Source: Sphingorhabdus sp. EL138
Lineage (GTDB): Bacteria; Pseudomonadota; Alphaproteobacteria; Sphingomonadales; Sphingomonadaceae
Direction: 5' to 3'
Assembly: GCF_900258045.1 (NCBI RefSeq)
Contig: NZ_OGVD01000004.1
Span: 1,364,001 to 1,428,000 of the forward strand
Length of the DNA: 64,000 nt
The notes below the pieces were generated by a model. The model was not told where the DNA came from. It saw only the letters and a list, made by a program, of their open reading frames with translations, and made no database searches. A program made the position numbers and the translations under genes. Of the stretch, positions 1-8,629 are shown in pieces (the first letter of the stretch is position 1; the number at the start of each line of letters is the position of its first letter).

Positions 1-505
1 AAGCCCGACGATATTTGACCAAGGCGGGAATGAACCAACCAATATCAAAAGGGCGTTTGTCACCTGCGACCTTTTCTCGGGAAGTCAACAACAGCAAACG
101 CCCCGCATAGGCGTCCTCAAATGCATCAGCAGACAAGACTTCGGGCCGTTCAGCATCGCCACGCTGGATCAGATAGCGCGGATTATCAATATCTTCTTCA
201 ATCTTGAGTAAAATGAATGCGCTATCGTCATTTGTCCTTAGAATCGCGGGCAGCGGAATTTTGGACAGTTCTTCGTGTGACGCGTCCCGAAGACGTGCAA
301 TCAGACCAAGCTTCTTACCAATACGTGACAAATGTTCCAGCGTGTAAGGCTCATCACCCTTACCGCGATCATGATGGATTTGTTGCGGATCGGCTGGCAG
401 TCCGAGAAATTTGGCCAGTAGCACAAAACATGCAAGCGCCGGATCAATTGGTCCGATTTGCTCGATGGGTTGATCTATGGTCTGGTCGTCTTCCCCGACA
501 GACAT
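1..505 (-). CDS. Type I secretion ABC transporter (HlyB/LapB type), N-terminal part, cut by window edge
   Basis: Translating the minus strand from the ATG at 505 gives about 168 residues that run off the left edge. An in-frame stop lies two codons upstream, so this is the first possible start. The layout matches the N-terminus of HlyB/RtxB/LapB exporters: a C39-peptidase-like domain of about 140 residues that ends in FDIGWFIPALVKYRR, the signature that precedes the first membrane helix in HlyB. The position of the peptidase cysteine (DPALACF segment) appears to carry proline, so the domain is probably a non-cleaving C39-like substrate-recognition domain, as in RTX exporters. The membrane and ATPase domains lie outside the window. 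The likely role is export of a large RTX-type protein across both membranes with an adaptor and a TolC-like channel. The family call is by motif memory only. Confidence 0.8.
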   Translation of the reverse strand, partial: MSVGEDDQTIDQPIEQIGPIDPALACFVLLAKFLGLPADPQQIHHDRGKGDEPYTLEHLSRIGKKLGLIARLRDASHEELSKIPLPAILRTNDDSAFILLKIEEDIDNPRYLIQRGDAERPEVLSADAFEDAYAGRLLLLTSREKVAGDKRPFDIGWFIPALVKYRRA

Positions 506-631
506 ATCTTACGCGCCCCCGCTATACTTAAGGCGCAGGCTAGTAACAGTGATTGTTAAGATTCGCCAGAAAAACTAGTCGCCAACGTTTAACTACATAG
601 ATTTACTTGGTTTCTTTTTATGCGCGGATAC

Positions 632-666
632 ATTTACATCCATTTCGGATGTAAATTGGGTTTTTT
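632..666 (+). terminator. Hairpin followed by a T run (terminator-like)
   Basis: A perfect 10-bp stem (ATTTACATCC / GGATGTAAAT) with a 5-nt loop is followed by TGGG and then six T. It reads as an intrinsic terminator on the plus strand, but no plus-strand gene precedes it in the window. It lies between tRNA-Thr and the secretion transporter, both on the minus strand. The stem is AT-rich, and it could instead be a protein-binding palindrome upstream of the secretion gene. Confidence 0.4.
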
Positions 667-788
667 GCAAGCGGAACTAGAAATCTCGGCAAATGCCTTA
701 ACTGAGGAAGGCCTTTGACCAACTGTAGTAAAGAGGTGAAAATAGTACCTCCTGGCCGCAGAAGAACTCAAAAAACCAGTGGAATGCG

Positions 789-864
789 TGGTGCCGCTTA
801 GAGGACTCGAACCTCTGACCCCATCATTACGAATGATGTGCTCTACCACCTGAGCTAAAGCGGC
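789..864 (-). tRNA. tRNA-Thr(CGU)
   Basis: The minus strand folds into a complete cloverleaf: acceptor GCCGCTT paired with AAGCGGC, a D arm with AGGTGGTAG, an anticodon arm CATCA-TTCGTAA-TGATG giving anticodon CGU, and a T arm AGAGG-TTCGAGT-CCTCT. The 3' CCA is encoded. CGU reads ACG, so the isotype is threonine. It stands alone; the nearest neighbours are the type I secretion gene downstream and the PAS gene divergent upstream. Confidence 0.95.
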
Positions 865-914
865 GCTCAATCGGTCAGGTGGGGTTTATCCATCTCGACC
901 GGCTGACGGAGGCG

Positions 915-943
915 CCTTTAACAGCCGGTTTGTCCTGTGACAA
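915..943 (-). promoter_or_regulatory. Candidate promoter of tRNA-Thr
   Basis: On the minus strand TTGTCA and TAAAGG are separated by exactly 17 nt. Transcription would start near 908, about 44 nt before the mature tRNA 5' end. The -10 is a weak match. No competing element is evident between here and the tRNA. Confidence 0.35.
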
Positions 944-1078
944 GCCTGACCATAGATTCGCAACACTATTGCCAGATTTTCAGCGGCCCCGACGCAAGAA
1001 ATCTTCAAAAGTTTACCGAATATTTACCATGGCTGCTGCAAAACGGTCCTGAAACAAATAGATTTAGTGGGATCAGGC

Positions 1079-2431
1079 ATGGAAAATCTTCGTAATTCCG
1101 ATGAAAATGGCGGTTTAGGTGTCGGCCTTGACGCCGATTACATCGCCTATGAAGATGAGGATGTAACCAACGATGCGCCCCCCGCAATTGGTCAGGATGA
1201 GCGGCGCATGCACGTGCGGGCCTATAATTTCTGGGCCGGACTGCTGGGTGAGCGTCAATTTCCAAGCGTCGAAGATCTCGATCCTGAATCGGATGATGAT
1301 TTCGGACCTAACAGCGTTCTGCTCGACTTTACGAACGGCGTTGAGAATCCCTCAATCCAGTTTCTCGGCAAATCCCTGCGTAAAGAATGTGAACTGGACG
1401 ACAGCATTACCTCGATCGATCAGGTGCCGGCACGCTCGCTCCTGTCACGGATCACCGATCACTATCTTCAGATTATCGCAAATCAGGCACCAATTGGTTT
1501 TGAGGCGGAATTTGTAAATCAGCGGGGCATTACGATCATGTATCGCGGTATATTGCTGCCCTTCTCCACCGATGACGATACAATCGATTTCATTTACGGC
1601 GTCATTAACTGGAAAGAGGTTGTCGCGGATGACTATGCGCAGGAACTCGAGGACCAGGTTGCAGAGGCGATGCGGTCCGCTCCGGAAAAAACCGAAACAG
1701 GTCCTATCTGGGCCGATGCTCCGGCATCCAGCCAGTTGGAGCTGACCGCCGAAGATGCAGCCGCTGCCACCGCAGCACTTGTCGGCGGTGATCATATCGA
1801 TCTGGAAGATATTAGCGACCAACCCAGCGAAGATTCCAGCCTCGCCGACTGGTTGGTTGCGGCACGCAGCAGTGCAGACAATGCGGCACATAGCGAGCAG
1901 CGCAGCCGCGCCGCACTTTATAACGCCATTGGTCAGGCCTATGATTTTTACATCATGACCGAAGCGCATCCGGATGAATATGCCATCCTGCTTGAAGACT
2001 CCGGGTTAAAAGCGCAGGACCGTGCGCCGATGACCCCAATTGTGAAACTGGTTTTTGGTGCGCATTATGACAAAACCCGGCTGACGGAATATGCCGCTGC
2101 CTTACGTTATGCAAAACAGGCAGGCATCGAAAAAGGAAGTTTTGCGGACTATCTGGAAAATCATGATGGCGGCCTGAAAGCCATCGTCTATGCCGAGAGA
2201 GATGCGCGCAATCCCAAGAAAAAAACATCTGATATCATCGTCCAGAATGATGACATCCTCGAACGACTGCGCAACGCACCAAGTCGCAAGCTTGCCGACA
2301 TTGATACCGGTGATGAAGAATTTGTTGTGCTGGTTGCACGGCGGGATGACAGTGGGCAGTTGTCTATTGTCGGACCAGTTTTGGGCGATCAAAAGCTGAC
2401 CGACAAGGCTCTCAAGCACACCAGCATTTGA
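1079..2431 (+). CDS. PAS-like domain protein of unknown function
   Basis: The product is 450 residues from the ATG at 1079; a GTG at 1067 would add four residues and has no better ribosome site. After an acidic N-terminus, residues about 45-185 look like an alphaproteobacterial PAS_5-type domain (a YNFWAGLLGER start and an FIYGVINWKE end). An Ala/Glu-rich linker follows, then a C-terminal region of about 190 residues that I do not recognise. There is no signal peptide, membrane segment or output domain such as a kinase or GGDEF. The protein is probably a cytoplasmic sensor or scaffold. It sits 184 bp upstream of the glutamate dehydrogenase gene on the same strand. Confidence 0.6.
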   Translation: MENLRNSDENGGLGVGLDADYIAYEDEDVTNDAPPAIGQDERRMHVRAYNFWAGLLGERQFPSVEDLDPESDDDFGPNSVLLDFTNGVENPSIQFLGKSLRKECELDDSITSIDQVPARSLLSRITDHYLQIIANQAPIGFEAEFVNQRGITIMYRGILLPFSTDDDTIDFIYGVINWKEVVADDYAQELEDQVAEAMRSAPEKTETGPIWADAPASSQLELTAEDAAAATAALVGGDHIDLEDISDQPSEDSSLADWLVAARSSADNAAHSEQRSRAALYNAIGQAYDFYIMTEAHPDEYAILLEDSGLKAQDRAPMTPIVKLVFGAHYDKTRLTEYAAALRYAKQAGIEKGSFADYLENHDGGLKAIVYAERDARNPKKKTSDIIVQNDDILERLRNAPSRKLADIDTGDEEFVVLVARRDDSGQLSIVGPVLGDQKLTDKALKHTSI

Positions 2432-2462
2432 TAGCATCGGCTACGTAAAGGTCAGCAAGTAC

Positions 2463-2480
2463 TGGTTTCATATGTAACCA
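2463..2480. promoter_or_regulatory. Imperfect palindrome upstream of the glutamate dehydrogenase gene
   Basis: TGGTTTCATATGTAACCA is an 18-bp palindrome with one mismatched pair, centred on CATATG. It lies 32 bp after the PAS gene and about 136 bp before the dehydrogenase start. It has the size and symmetry of a dimeric regulator site. Which regulator binds is unknown. Confidence 0.35.
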
Positions 2481-2538
2481 ATATATCACGCTTCTCCGGC
2501 AATTGCCTGCTGGCTTCCAGATTAGGTTCCATACACTC

Positions 2539-2567
2539 TTGAGCAACGCCAATATTGGGCGCATAAG
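2539..2567 (+). promoter_or_regulatory. Candidate promoter of the glutamate dehydrogenase gene, with a palindrome in the spacer
   Basis: TTGAGC and CATAAG are spaced by 17 nt, which would start transcription near 2574, about 42 nt before the ATG. A perfect 10-bp palindrome CCAATATTGG (2549-2558) sits inside the spacer, where a bound protein would cover the promoter. Both boxes are partial matches to the consensus. Confidence 0.35.
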
Positions 2568-2615
2568 CCCCTCAAATCGACGGAGTCTTTATCCGTACTG
2601 ATATTTGGGGGAACC

Positions 2616-5600
2616 ATGACCGGTAGCCGCGATACAAAAGCAGCGAAAACGACCACCTCAACGGCCGAAAAAATACTCGAAAAGAAACTGATCGCCGCTT
2701 TCAAGGAAAGCGCATTGCCGGGCGAAAATATCGGTTTTAACAATAAAGCATGCAAGGAAGCCGTTCACTTTGTGTTGACCGGCGGCCTCTACCGAAACAG
2801 TTCCGACGCGAAATTGCAGCTGGAAAGTGTCATCAGTGCCAACGGTAGGCGGCATTTAAGACTTGCTATCGTCAATGACGACATGCCGTTTCTGGTCGAC
2901 TCGGTATGCGCGACAATTGCCGGATTCGGTCTAAATATCCAGAGACTCATCCACCCGGTAATTGGTGTCAAAAGGGACGGCCAGGGTAAACTCTCCACCA
3001 TTCATAGCAATCCAGAGGGTGACGCCAGACGCGAATCAATAATCTATATTGAACTTGAACGCACCGACGCAAAAATACGCCGGGCGCTGGAAAAATCGCT
3101 TCAAAAGAACCTCAAAGATGTGGCCGCCGCTGTTGGTGATTGGGTTGAATTGCAGGCAGCATTAGGATCGGGCGCGGACAGCCTTGAAGAAGGTGAAGGT
3201 CGTGCGCTGTTACACTGGTTTCTCGACCGTAACCTCACACTGCTGGGGCATGAGCAGATTAATCAAAAGGGAAAGCGGACGCACAAGCTGGGCATATCAC
3301 GAATGCGGGATAAACCTGCACTCTCTGTTGAGAGCCAGAAGCGAGCTTTCGACTGGTTCAAGGCGGGCGGTGAAGGCCCCCTGATTATCAAATCCAATCA
3401 GGTATCTTCGGTCCATCGGCATGTTTTGATGGATATCATCATCGTGCCCGTGCTTGAAAATAGCAAGCTGGTTGGCCTTTCCCTAACAGCCGGTTTGTGG
3501 ACTAGCGCCGCCTTGGCTGCTCCGCCCGAGGCAGTGCCATTGCTACGGACTCAGATGACGAAGTTGTTCGACAAATTTGAGTTTTCCGCCTCTGGCCATG
3601 CGGGCAAAGCCCTAACCCATACGTTGACGGCCCTGCCCCATGACATTCTCATAACATTCAAGCAGGAATATCTTGAGAAGCTCGCACTAATTTCGATGTC
3701 GCTGATTGATCGCCCGAGGCCAAAATTGCATAGCGTGATGTCCCCGCTCAATCGCCACCTTTTTGCATTTATCTGGCTGCCGCGCGAACAGCTATCCACA
3801 ACGCGCCGTGAGAATATTCAATCTCTGCTCACCGAAGCCACCGGTGCCAAGATTTTGAGTTGGTCCAATACTTTGGACGAAGGGGGAATTTCATCACTCC
3901 GCTACATTCTCGATATGGGCGCGGACAGCAAAATACCGGATCCGGACGCACTCGACAAAAAGCTGGAAAATATGATCCGTGGTTGGCGTCCCGAAGTGGA
4001 AAGCCATCTCAGCGAGTTTGTTCCTGAGAATCGTGCCGCTGTTTTGGCCCAACGTTATGCCGATTGCTTTCCTGGAACTTATCAGTCCACCTATGGTGCG
4101 GAAGAAGCTTCCCGCGATATCATGCGACTCTTTCAATTGGAGCGCGGTGGACAAAAATCGGCACGCCTCTATCGGCTTGACGGCGATGCAGATCATATAC
4201 TGCGCCTAAAAGTCTATCATCTGGGTGGCGTGCTGCCCTTGTCAAATGCGGTCCCGACACTCGAAAATTTTGGATTTTCCGTTCTGGAGGAAATGCCGAC
4301 ACCGCTGGATGAAGGGCGGCTTGGTTACATTCATGATTTTCAGTTGGCATTACGCAACCCTGATACCCGCGATGACCTGATTGCACGAGCTGCTGAGCTG
4401 CAGGATGCGGTTACGGATGTTCTCGAAGGTGCCGCGGAGAATGATAATTTTAACCAGCTGATCACCGCCACCGGCATCAGCGCCCGGTCGACGGTCTGGA
4501 TCAGGGCCTGGTTCCGCTATTTGCGTCAAACCGGCCTCAGCTACGGGATTGCGACCGTTGTGGAAGCGCTGGCGGAGGCAAGCCATGTCACCGAAGCGAT
4601 GGTGGAATTGTTTACAGCCCTGCACGATCCGGATTTCGAAGGTGACAGGGAAAAAGCGGCGGCCGATGCAGTCAAAGCAATCGAGAACGGCCTGCTCAAA
4701 GTTCACGGTATCGACGATGACCGCATATTGCGCCTGTTTCGCGCGGTTATCGAGTCCATCCTGCGCACCAATGCCTTCTCACCACAAGGCAGCGAAGCGC
4801 TGGCCTTCAAGATCGAGAGCGCGAAAATCCCAGAACTGCCGGATCCAAAACCCTGGCGCGAGGTATTTGTTTACAGTCCGCGTGTGGAAGGGATACATTT
4901 GCGTGCCGGACCTGTTGCGCGTGGAGGCTTGCGCTGGTCCGACCGACGCGATGATTTCAGGACCGAGATTCTGGGTCTGATGAAGGCACAGCGCGTGAAG
5001 AACGCCGTCATTGTTCCCACAGGTGCCAAAGGCGGCTTTTATGCAAAGCAGCTGCCGTCGGGTGATGACCGCGATGCATTTATCGCGGAAGGCATCGCAT
5101 CATACAAAATATTCATCAGCGCGCTTCTGTCGATCACCGATAATATTGAAAATGGTGACGTTGTTCCGCCAGAAGAGATTGTTCGCCTGGATGATAATGA
5201 CCCCTATTTCGTGGTCGCCGCCGACAAGGGCACGGCCAGCTTCTCAGACATCGCCAATGGCATTGCGATTGAGAATAATTTCTGGCTGGGAGATGCCTTC
5301 GCCAGCGGCGGAAGCAATGGCTATGATCACAAAGCCATGGGCATTACCGCACGCGGGGCCTGGGTGTCTGTCCAGCGTCACTTTTTGGAAATGGGCGTCG
5401 ACGTTCAAAAAGACCCAATATCCGTCGTCGGTGTTGGCGACATGTCGGGCGATGTGTTCGGCAATGGCATGCTGTTATCCAAAGCATTGCGCGTCGTGGC
5501 CGCCTTTGATCACCGTCACATTTTCATCGATCCCGATCCCGACCCGGCGAAAAGCTGGAAGGAGCGTAAACGGCTGTTTGATCTGCCCCGTTCCAGTTGG

Positions 5601-7298
5601 GAGGATTATGACAAGAGCCTGATTTCCAAAGGCGGAGCCGTTTTCTCCCGTCAATCAAAGACCTTGAAAATCAACAAGGACATCGCTGCTCTGGTAGGTC
5701 TTGTGGGTGAAAAAGAAGTAACGCCGTCGCGTTTGATATCCGCCATATTGACCAGCAAGGCGGACCTTTTGTGGTTTGGCGGTATCGGCACTTATATCAA
5801 GGCATCCAGCGAAAATCATGTCGAGGTGGGTGATCCTTCCAACGATAATATCCGCGTCAATGCCAAGCAGTTGCAAGTGAAGGTTATCGGTGAAGGCGCC
5901 AATCTTGGTATCACGCAAGCCGGGCGGATTGATTTTGCAGACTATGGCGGGCGGATCAATACCGATTTCATCGACAATAGCGCAGGCGTCGATTGCTCCG
6001 ATAATGAAGTGAATATCAAAATTGCCCTGAATGCTGCGATGGCGAATGGTAAACTCAAGCCAGCAGCCCGAAACAAGCTTTTGGAAGCGATGACAGATGA
6101 CGTTGGCGCATTGGTCCTGGAAGACAACCGGCTTCAGGCCCTTGGACTGTCCATTGCCGAAATGGGCGGCAAGAAGACGCTGCCATCCTATATTCGCCTG
6201 ATAGATTATTTCGAGGAACAAGGAAGGCTCGACCGGGCGGTAGAAGGCCTGGCGGGTAATGAAGACCTGATCCGCCGCGGACAGGAAGATCGGGGATTAT
6301 ATCGGCCCGAGCTGGCCGTGCTTATCTCGACCGCAAAACTTGCCTTGCAAGACGCGATCGAGAATAGTGATCTGAGTGACGATCCAGCACTGGATAGCGA
6401 ACTGCTAAACGCTTTTCCTGCCGCGATGCAGAAAAAGCACAAAGCTGCGATCCTGAATCATCAGCTGCGCAAGGAAATTATCGCAACAAAATTGGCTAAC
6501 CGGATGATCAACCGGCTCGGCCTGATTGACCCGTTCGAACTGGCCGAGGAAGAAGGCTCGTCACTTGGCGAAGTCGCCGCGGCTTTTGTAATGGCAGAGC
6601 GTCTGTTTCAGGCCGACAAGCTTTGGGTATCTCTTGAACAGGCAAAAATCGGTGAAAGCATACGCTTGGTACTTTTTGACCGGTTTGCCTACGTCTTGCG
6701 CTCGCACATGGCGGATCTGATGCGTATCGGATTGGCCGACGGTCCCATTGACGATGCCGTCAAGATGCTCTCGCGGGGGATCGCTCTGCTGGATGAGAAG
6801 GTCGACAGCCTGATAACGGAGGAGGGACAGGCAGAGGCAGCCAAGCAGACCAAATTGTTGGTGGAAGCCGGCGCAACCAAAGAAATTGCGCTTAAAATAG
6901 CAAATATCTACAAAAATGACGGCGCTGCGGGCATCGCATTCCTCGCCAGGACACGCGAAATTAATGCCGTCAAAGTCGCCGCAGCTTTCACCAAGTTGGG
7001 CAGCCTTCTCGGGCTAGATTGGGCACAGATGACTGCAACCCGGATTAACCCATCCGATCCATGGGATCGTCTGTTGGTCGCCGGTCTGGCTCGCGATTTT
7101 CAGCAGATGCGGCTGGATTTCCTGAAAAGGGCGCGCAGCAAGGATATGGATCAGTTTCTGGAAAGCTGGGCCGATAAAAATGCGCAGCGGGTATCACAGT
7201 TTCGGCGGATTATTGATCGTGCTCAATTATCCCCTCGCCCCTCCATCGCCATGCTCGCGCAAATTGCCGGACAGGCGCGGATATTGCTCAGTCGCTAG
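2616..7298 (+). CDS. gdhB: NAD-specific glutamate dehydrogenase, large (about 180 kDa) type
   Basis: This 1560-residue protein has the size and layout of the large NAD-dependent glutamate dehydrogenases (COG2902; GdhB of Pseudomonas, GdhZ of Caulobacter). It deaminates glutamate to 2-oxoglutarate and ammonium in the cytoplasm, feeding carbon to the TCA cycle. A long N-terminal region with ACT-like segments precedes the catalytic core. The core shows GGLRWSDRRDDFRTE, then PTGAKGGF at residues 801-808 with the glutamate-dehydrogenase lysine at 805, and the nucleotide-binding-side motif GEGANLG at 1092-1098. The ATG at 2616 follows a GGGGGA ribosome site. In Caulobacter the homologue also links metabolism to division through FtsZ; whether that holds here is unknown. 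The gene appears monocistronic and is closed by a hairpin before the convergent DUF445 gene. Confidence 0.95.
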   Translation: MTGSRDTKAAKTTTSTAEKILEKKLIAAFKESALPGENIGFNNKACKEAVHFVLTGGLYRNSSDAKLQLESVISANGRRHLRLAIVNDDMPFLVDSVCATIAGFGLNIQRLIHPVIGVKRDGQGKLSTIHSNPEGDARRESIIYIELERTDAKIRRALEKSLQKNLKDVAAAVGDWVELQAALGSGADSLEEGEGRALLHWFLDRNLTLLGHEQINQKGKRTHKLGISRMRDKPALSVESQKRAFDWFKAGGEGPLIIKSNQVSSVHRHVLMDIIIVPVLENSKLVGLSLTAGLWTSAALAAPPEAVPLLRTQMTKLFDKFEFSASGHAGKALTHTLTALPHDILITFKQEYLEKLALISMSLIDRPRPKLHSVMSPLNRHLFAFIWLPREQLSTTRRENIQSLLTEATGAKILSWSNTLDEGGISSLRYILDMGADSKIPDPDALDKKLENMIRGWRPEVESHLSEFVPENRAAVLAQRYADCFPGTYQSTYGAEEASRDIMRLFQLERGGQKSARLYRLDGDADHILRLKVYHLGGVLPLSNAVPTLENFGFSVLEEMPTPLDEGRLGYIHDFQLALRNPDTRDDLIARAAELQDAVTDVLEGAAENDNFNQLITATGISARSTVWIRAWFRYLRQTGLSYGIATVVEALAEASHVTEAMVELFTALHDPDFEGDREKAAADAVKAIENGLLKVHGIDDDRILRLFRAVIESILRTNAFSPQGSEALAFKIESAKIPELPDPKPWREVFVYSPRVEGIHLRAGPVARGGLRWSDRRDDFRTEILGLMKAQRVKNAVIVPTGAKGGFYAKQLPSGDDRDAFIAEGIASYKIFISALLSITDNIENGDVVPPEEIVRLDDNDPYFVVAADKGTASFSDIANGIAIENNFWLGDAFASGGSNGYDHKAMGITARGAWVSVQRHFLEMGVDVQKDPISVVGVGDMSGDVFGNGMLLSKALRVVAAFDHRHIFIDPDPDPAKSWKERKRLFDLPRSSWEDYDKSLISKGGAVFSRQSKTLKINKDIAALVGLVGEKEVTPSRLISAILTSKADLLWFGGIGTYIKASSENHVEVGDPSNDNIRVNAKQLQVKVIGEGANLGITQAGRIDFADYGGRINTDFIDNSAGVDCSDNEVNIKIALNAAMANGKLKPAARNKLLEAMTDDVGALVLEDNRLQALGLSIAEMGGKKTLPSYIRLIDYFEEQGRLDRAVEGLAGNEDLIRRGQEDRGLYRPELAVLISTAKLALQDAIENSDLSDDPALDSELLNAFPAAMQKKHKAAILNHQLRKEIIATKLANRMINRLGLIDPFELAEEEGSSLGEVAAAFVMAERLFQADKLWVSLEQAKIGESIRLVLFDRFAYVLRSHMADLMRIGLADGPIDDAVKMLSRGIALLDEKVDSLITEEGQAEAAKQTKLLVEAGATKEIALKIANIYKNDGAAGIAFLARTREINAVKVAAAFTKLGSLLGLDWAQMTATRINPSDPWDRLLVAGLARDFQQMRLDFLKRARSKDMDQFLESWADKNAQRVSQFRRIIDRAQLSPRPSIAMLAQIAGQARILLSR

Positions 7299-7300
7299 AT

Positions 7301-7331
7301 GATATAGCACAGCCCGATACGGGCCTATATC
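7301..7331. terminator. Two-part hairpin between convergent genes
   Basis: GCCCG-ATA-CGGGC forms an inner stem. It is flanked by GATATAG and CTATATC as a 7-bp outer stem with a CACA bulge on the left. It starts 3 bp after the dehydrogenase stop and overlaps the stop codon of the DUF445 gene. There is no T run, so it is a weak bidirectional terminator or an mRNA 3'-end stabiliser. Confidence 0.4.
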
Positions 7332-8629
7332 CAATAACCCAGGAGATGGAGCAACGTACCGACCAACCCGCCCACCAGCGTTCCATTAACGCGGATATAT
7401 TGCAAATCCCGGCCGACCGCATTCTCTACGCGGTCAGTGATAGTCTGCGCATCCCACCCGCGAATGGTCTCTGATACGAGTTTGACGATATTGTCGCCGT
7501 AACTGGCAACTACGCCGACCACCGCACGGCGTGCAAAACGGTTCAACTGACGGTTGAGCAACGGATCTTTCTGCAAGCTGCTTCCCAGTTGCATCAGCGC
7601 GTCACCAAAGTGACCAGCCATCGCCGCTTCTGGGTCACGCGATGCTTTCAGCAAAGCTTCCCGCCCGGTTTCCCACATGCCGTCAATCCAGCTGGCAATT
7701 GCCGGGTTCTCGATCATCTCCAGCTTCCACTCATTCACCCGTTGCCGCAATTCAGGATCGTTCTTCAGCTCCTGCGCCAGTTGCGCCATACTTTCTTCGG
7801 TCTTCGCGCGCACCGGGTGCTGCGGATCAGATGCCATATCGGCGAGCAATTTATAAAGCCCGTCAACCACCTCGTTAGCCAACCGGTCATCCAGGCCGGT
7901 CCAGCGCATCACCGTATTGGCGCGATCATGGACAATCGCGCGAATGACATATTCATTAGCGTCAAGCGTTCGATAGGCCCACTTGATCGTCGAATCTATC
8001 AGCGGCCCGTGACGGTTTTCGGCCATTACCGATTCCAGGATTTGCCCCATCGGGGTCGCCAGATCGAGTTCCTTTGCCTGTGTTTTCACGGCCCCCTTGA
8101 ACATGCTACCCAGCCTGTCTTGATCAAGCGAGCCAATGATGTCGCCGATGAGTCTTGAAGCGCCCATACGCAACCGCCCCTGCCCGCCGCTCGGCGATTT
8201 CAGGAACCGTCCGACACCGCCCGCCAGATCAACACCGTGCATCCGCTGTGCGACGATGCGGGAAATCAGAAAATTTTTCTTGAGGAAGTTCGCAAGCGTG
8301 TCGCCAATCCGGTCCTTGTTGCGCGGGATGATCGCCGTATGCGGGATCGGTAGCCCCATCGGATGACGAAACAGGGCGGTCACGGCAAACCAGTCGGCTA
8401 TGCCGCCGATCATCGCCGCTTCCGAAAAAGCGCGAACGAAGCCGAGAGCAGGATGTACCTCCTCATAGGTTTTGGACGTGAAATAGATCACAGCCATCAA
8501 AACCAGCAAACCGGTCGCGATAATCTTCATATCGCGGCCACCATTGTTCATATCCGCTAGGATTGTGGATGGACCAGAAACCGGATTGCTATTCGACGTG
8601 GGCGCCAATTTAGAAGAAAGCGGCTTCAC
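7325..8629 (-). CDS. DUF445 family membrane protein
   Basis: The C-terminal portion and the N-terminal stretch ADWFAVTALFRHPMGLPIPH are typical of DUF445 (YjiN-like) inner-membrane proteins. Hydrophobic segments lie near residues 34-52 and at the extreme C-terminus (LVGGLVGTLLHLLGYWI), with a long, mostly soluble helical region between. The first start is a GTG at 8629 that overlaps the stop codon of the RND pump gene (GTGA), suggesting translational coupling and a 434-residue product. An ATG at 8551 would give 408 residues and keeps all conserved sequence. The function of the family is not known. Its place as third gene of an efflux operon may be functional or just positional. Confidence 0.8.
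   Translation of the reverse strand: MKPLSSKLAPTSNSNPVSGPSTILADMNNGGRDMKIIATGLLVLMAVIYFTSKTYEEVHPALGFVRAFSEAAMIGGIADWFAVTALFRHPMGLPIPHTAIIPRNKDRIGDTLANFLKKNFLISRIVAQRMHGVDLAGGVGRFLKSPSGGQGRLRMGASRLIGDIIGSLDQDRLGSMFKGAVKTQAKELDLATPMGQILESVMAENRHGPLIDSTIKWAYRTLDANEYVIRAIVHDRANTVMRWTGLDDRLANEVVDGLYKLLADMASDPQHPVRAKTEESMAQLAQELKNDPELRQRVNEWKLEMIENPAIASWIDGMWETGREALLKASRDPEAAMAGHFGDALMQLGSSLQKDPLLNRQLNRFARRAVVGVVASYGDNIVKLVSETIRGWDAQTITDRVENAVGRDLQYIRVNGTLVGGLVGTLLHLLGYWI

Noticed and set aside
789-864. tRNA-Thr as an integration site for a genomic island
   Set aside because: No integrase and no second copy of the tRNA 3' end seen in the window; the left flank is not visible.
1067-1078. GTG start for the PAS protein
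   Set aside because: It adds only four residues and has no ribosome site; the ATG at 1079 is simpler.
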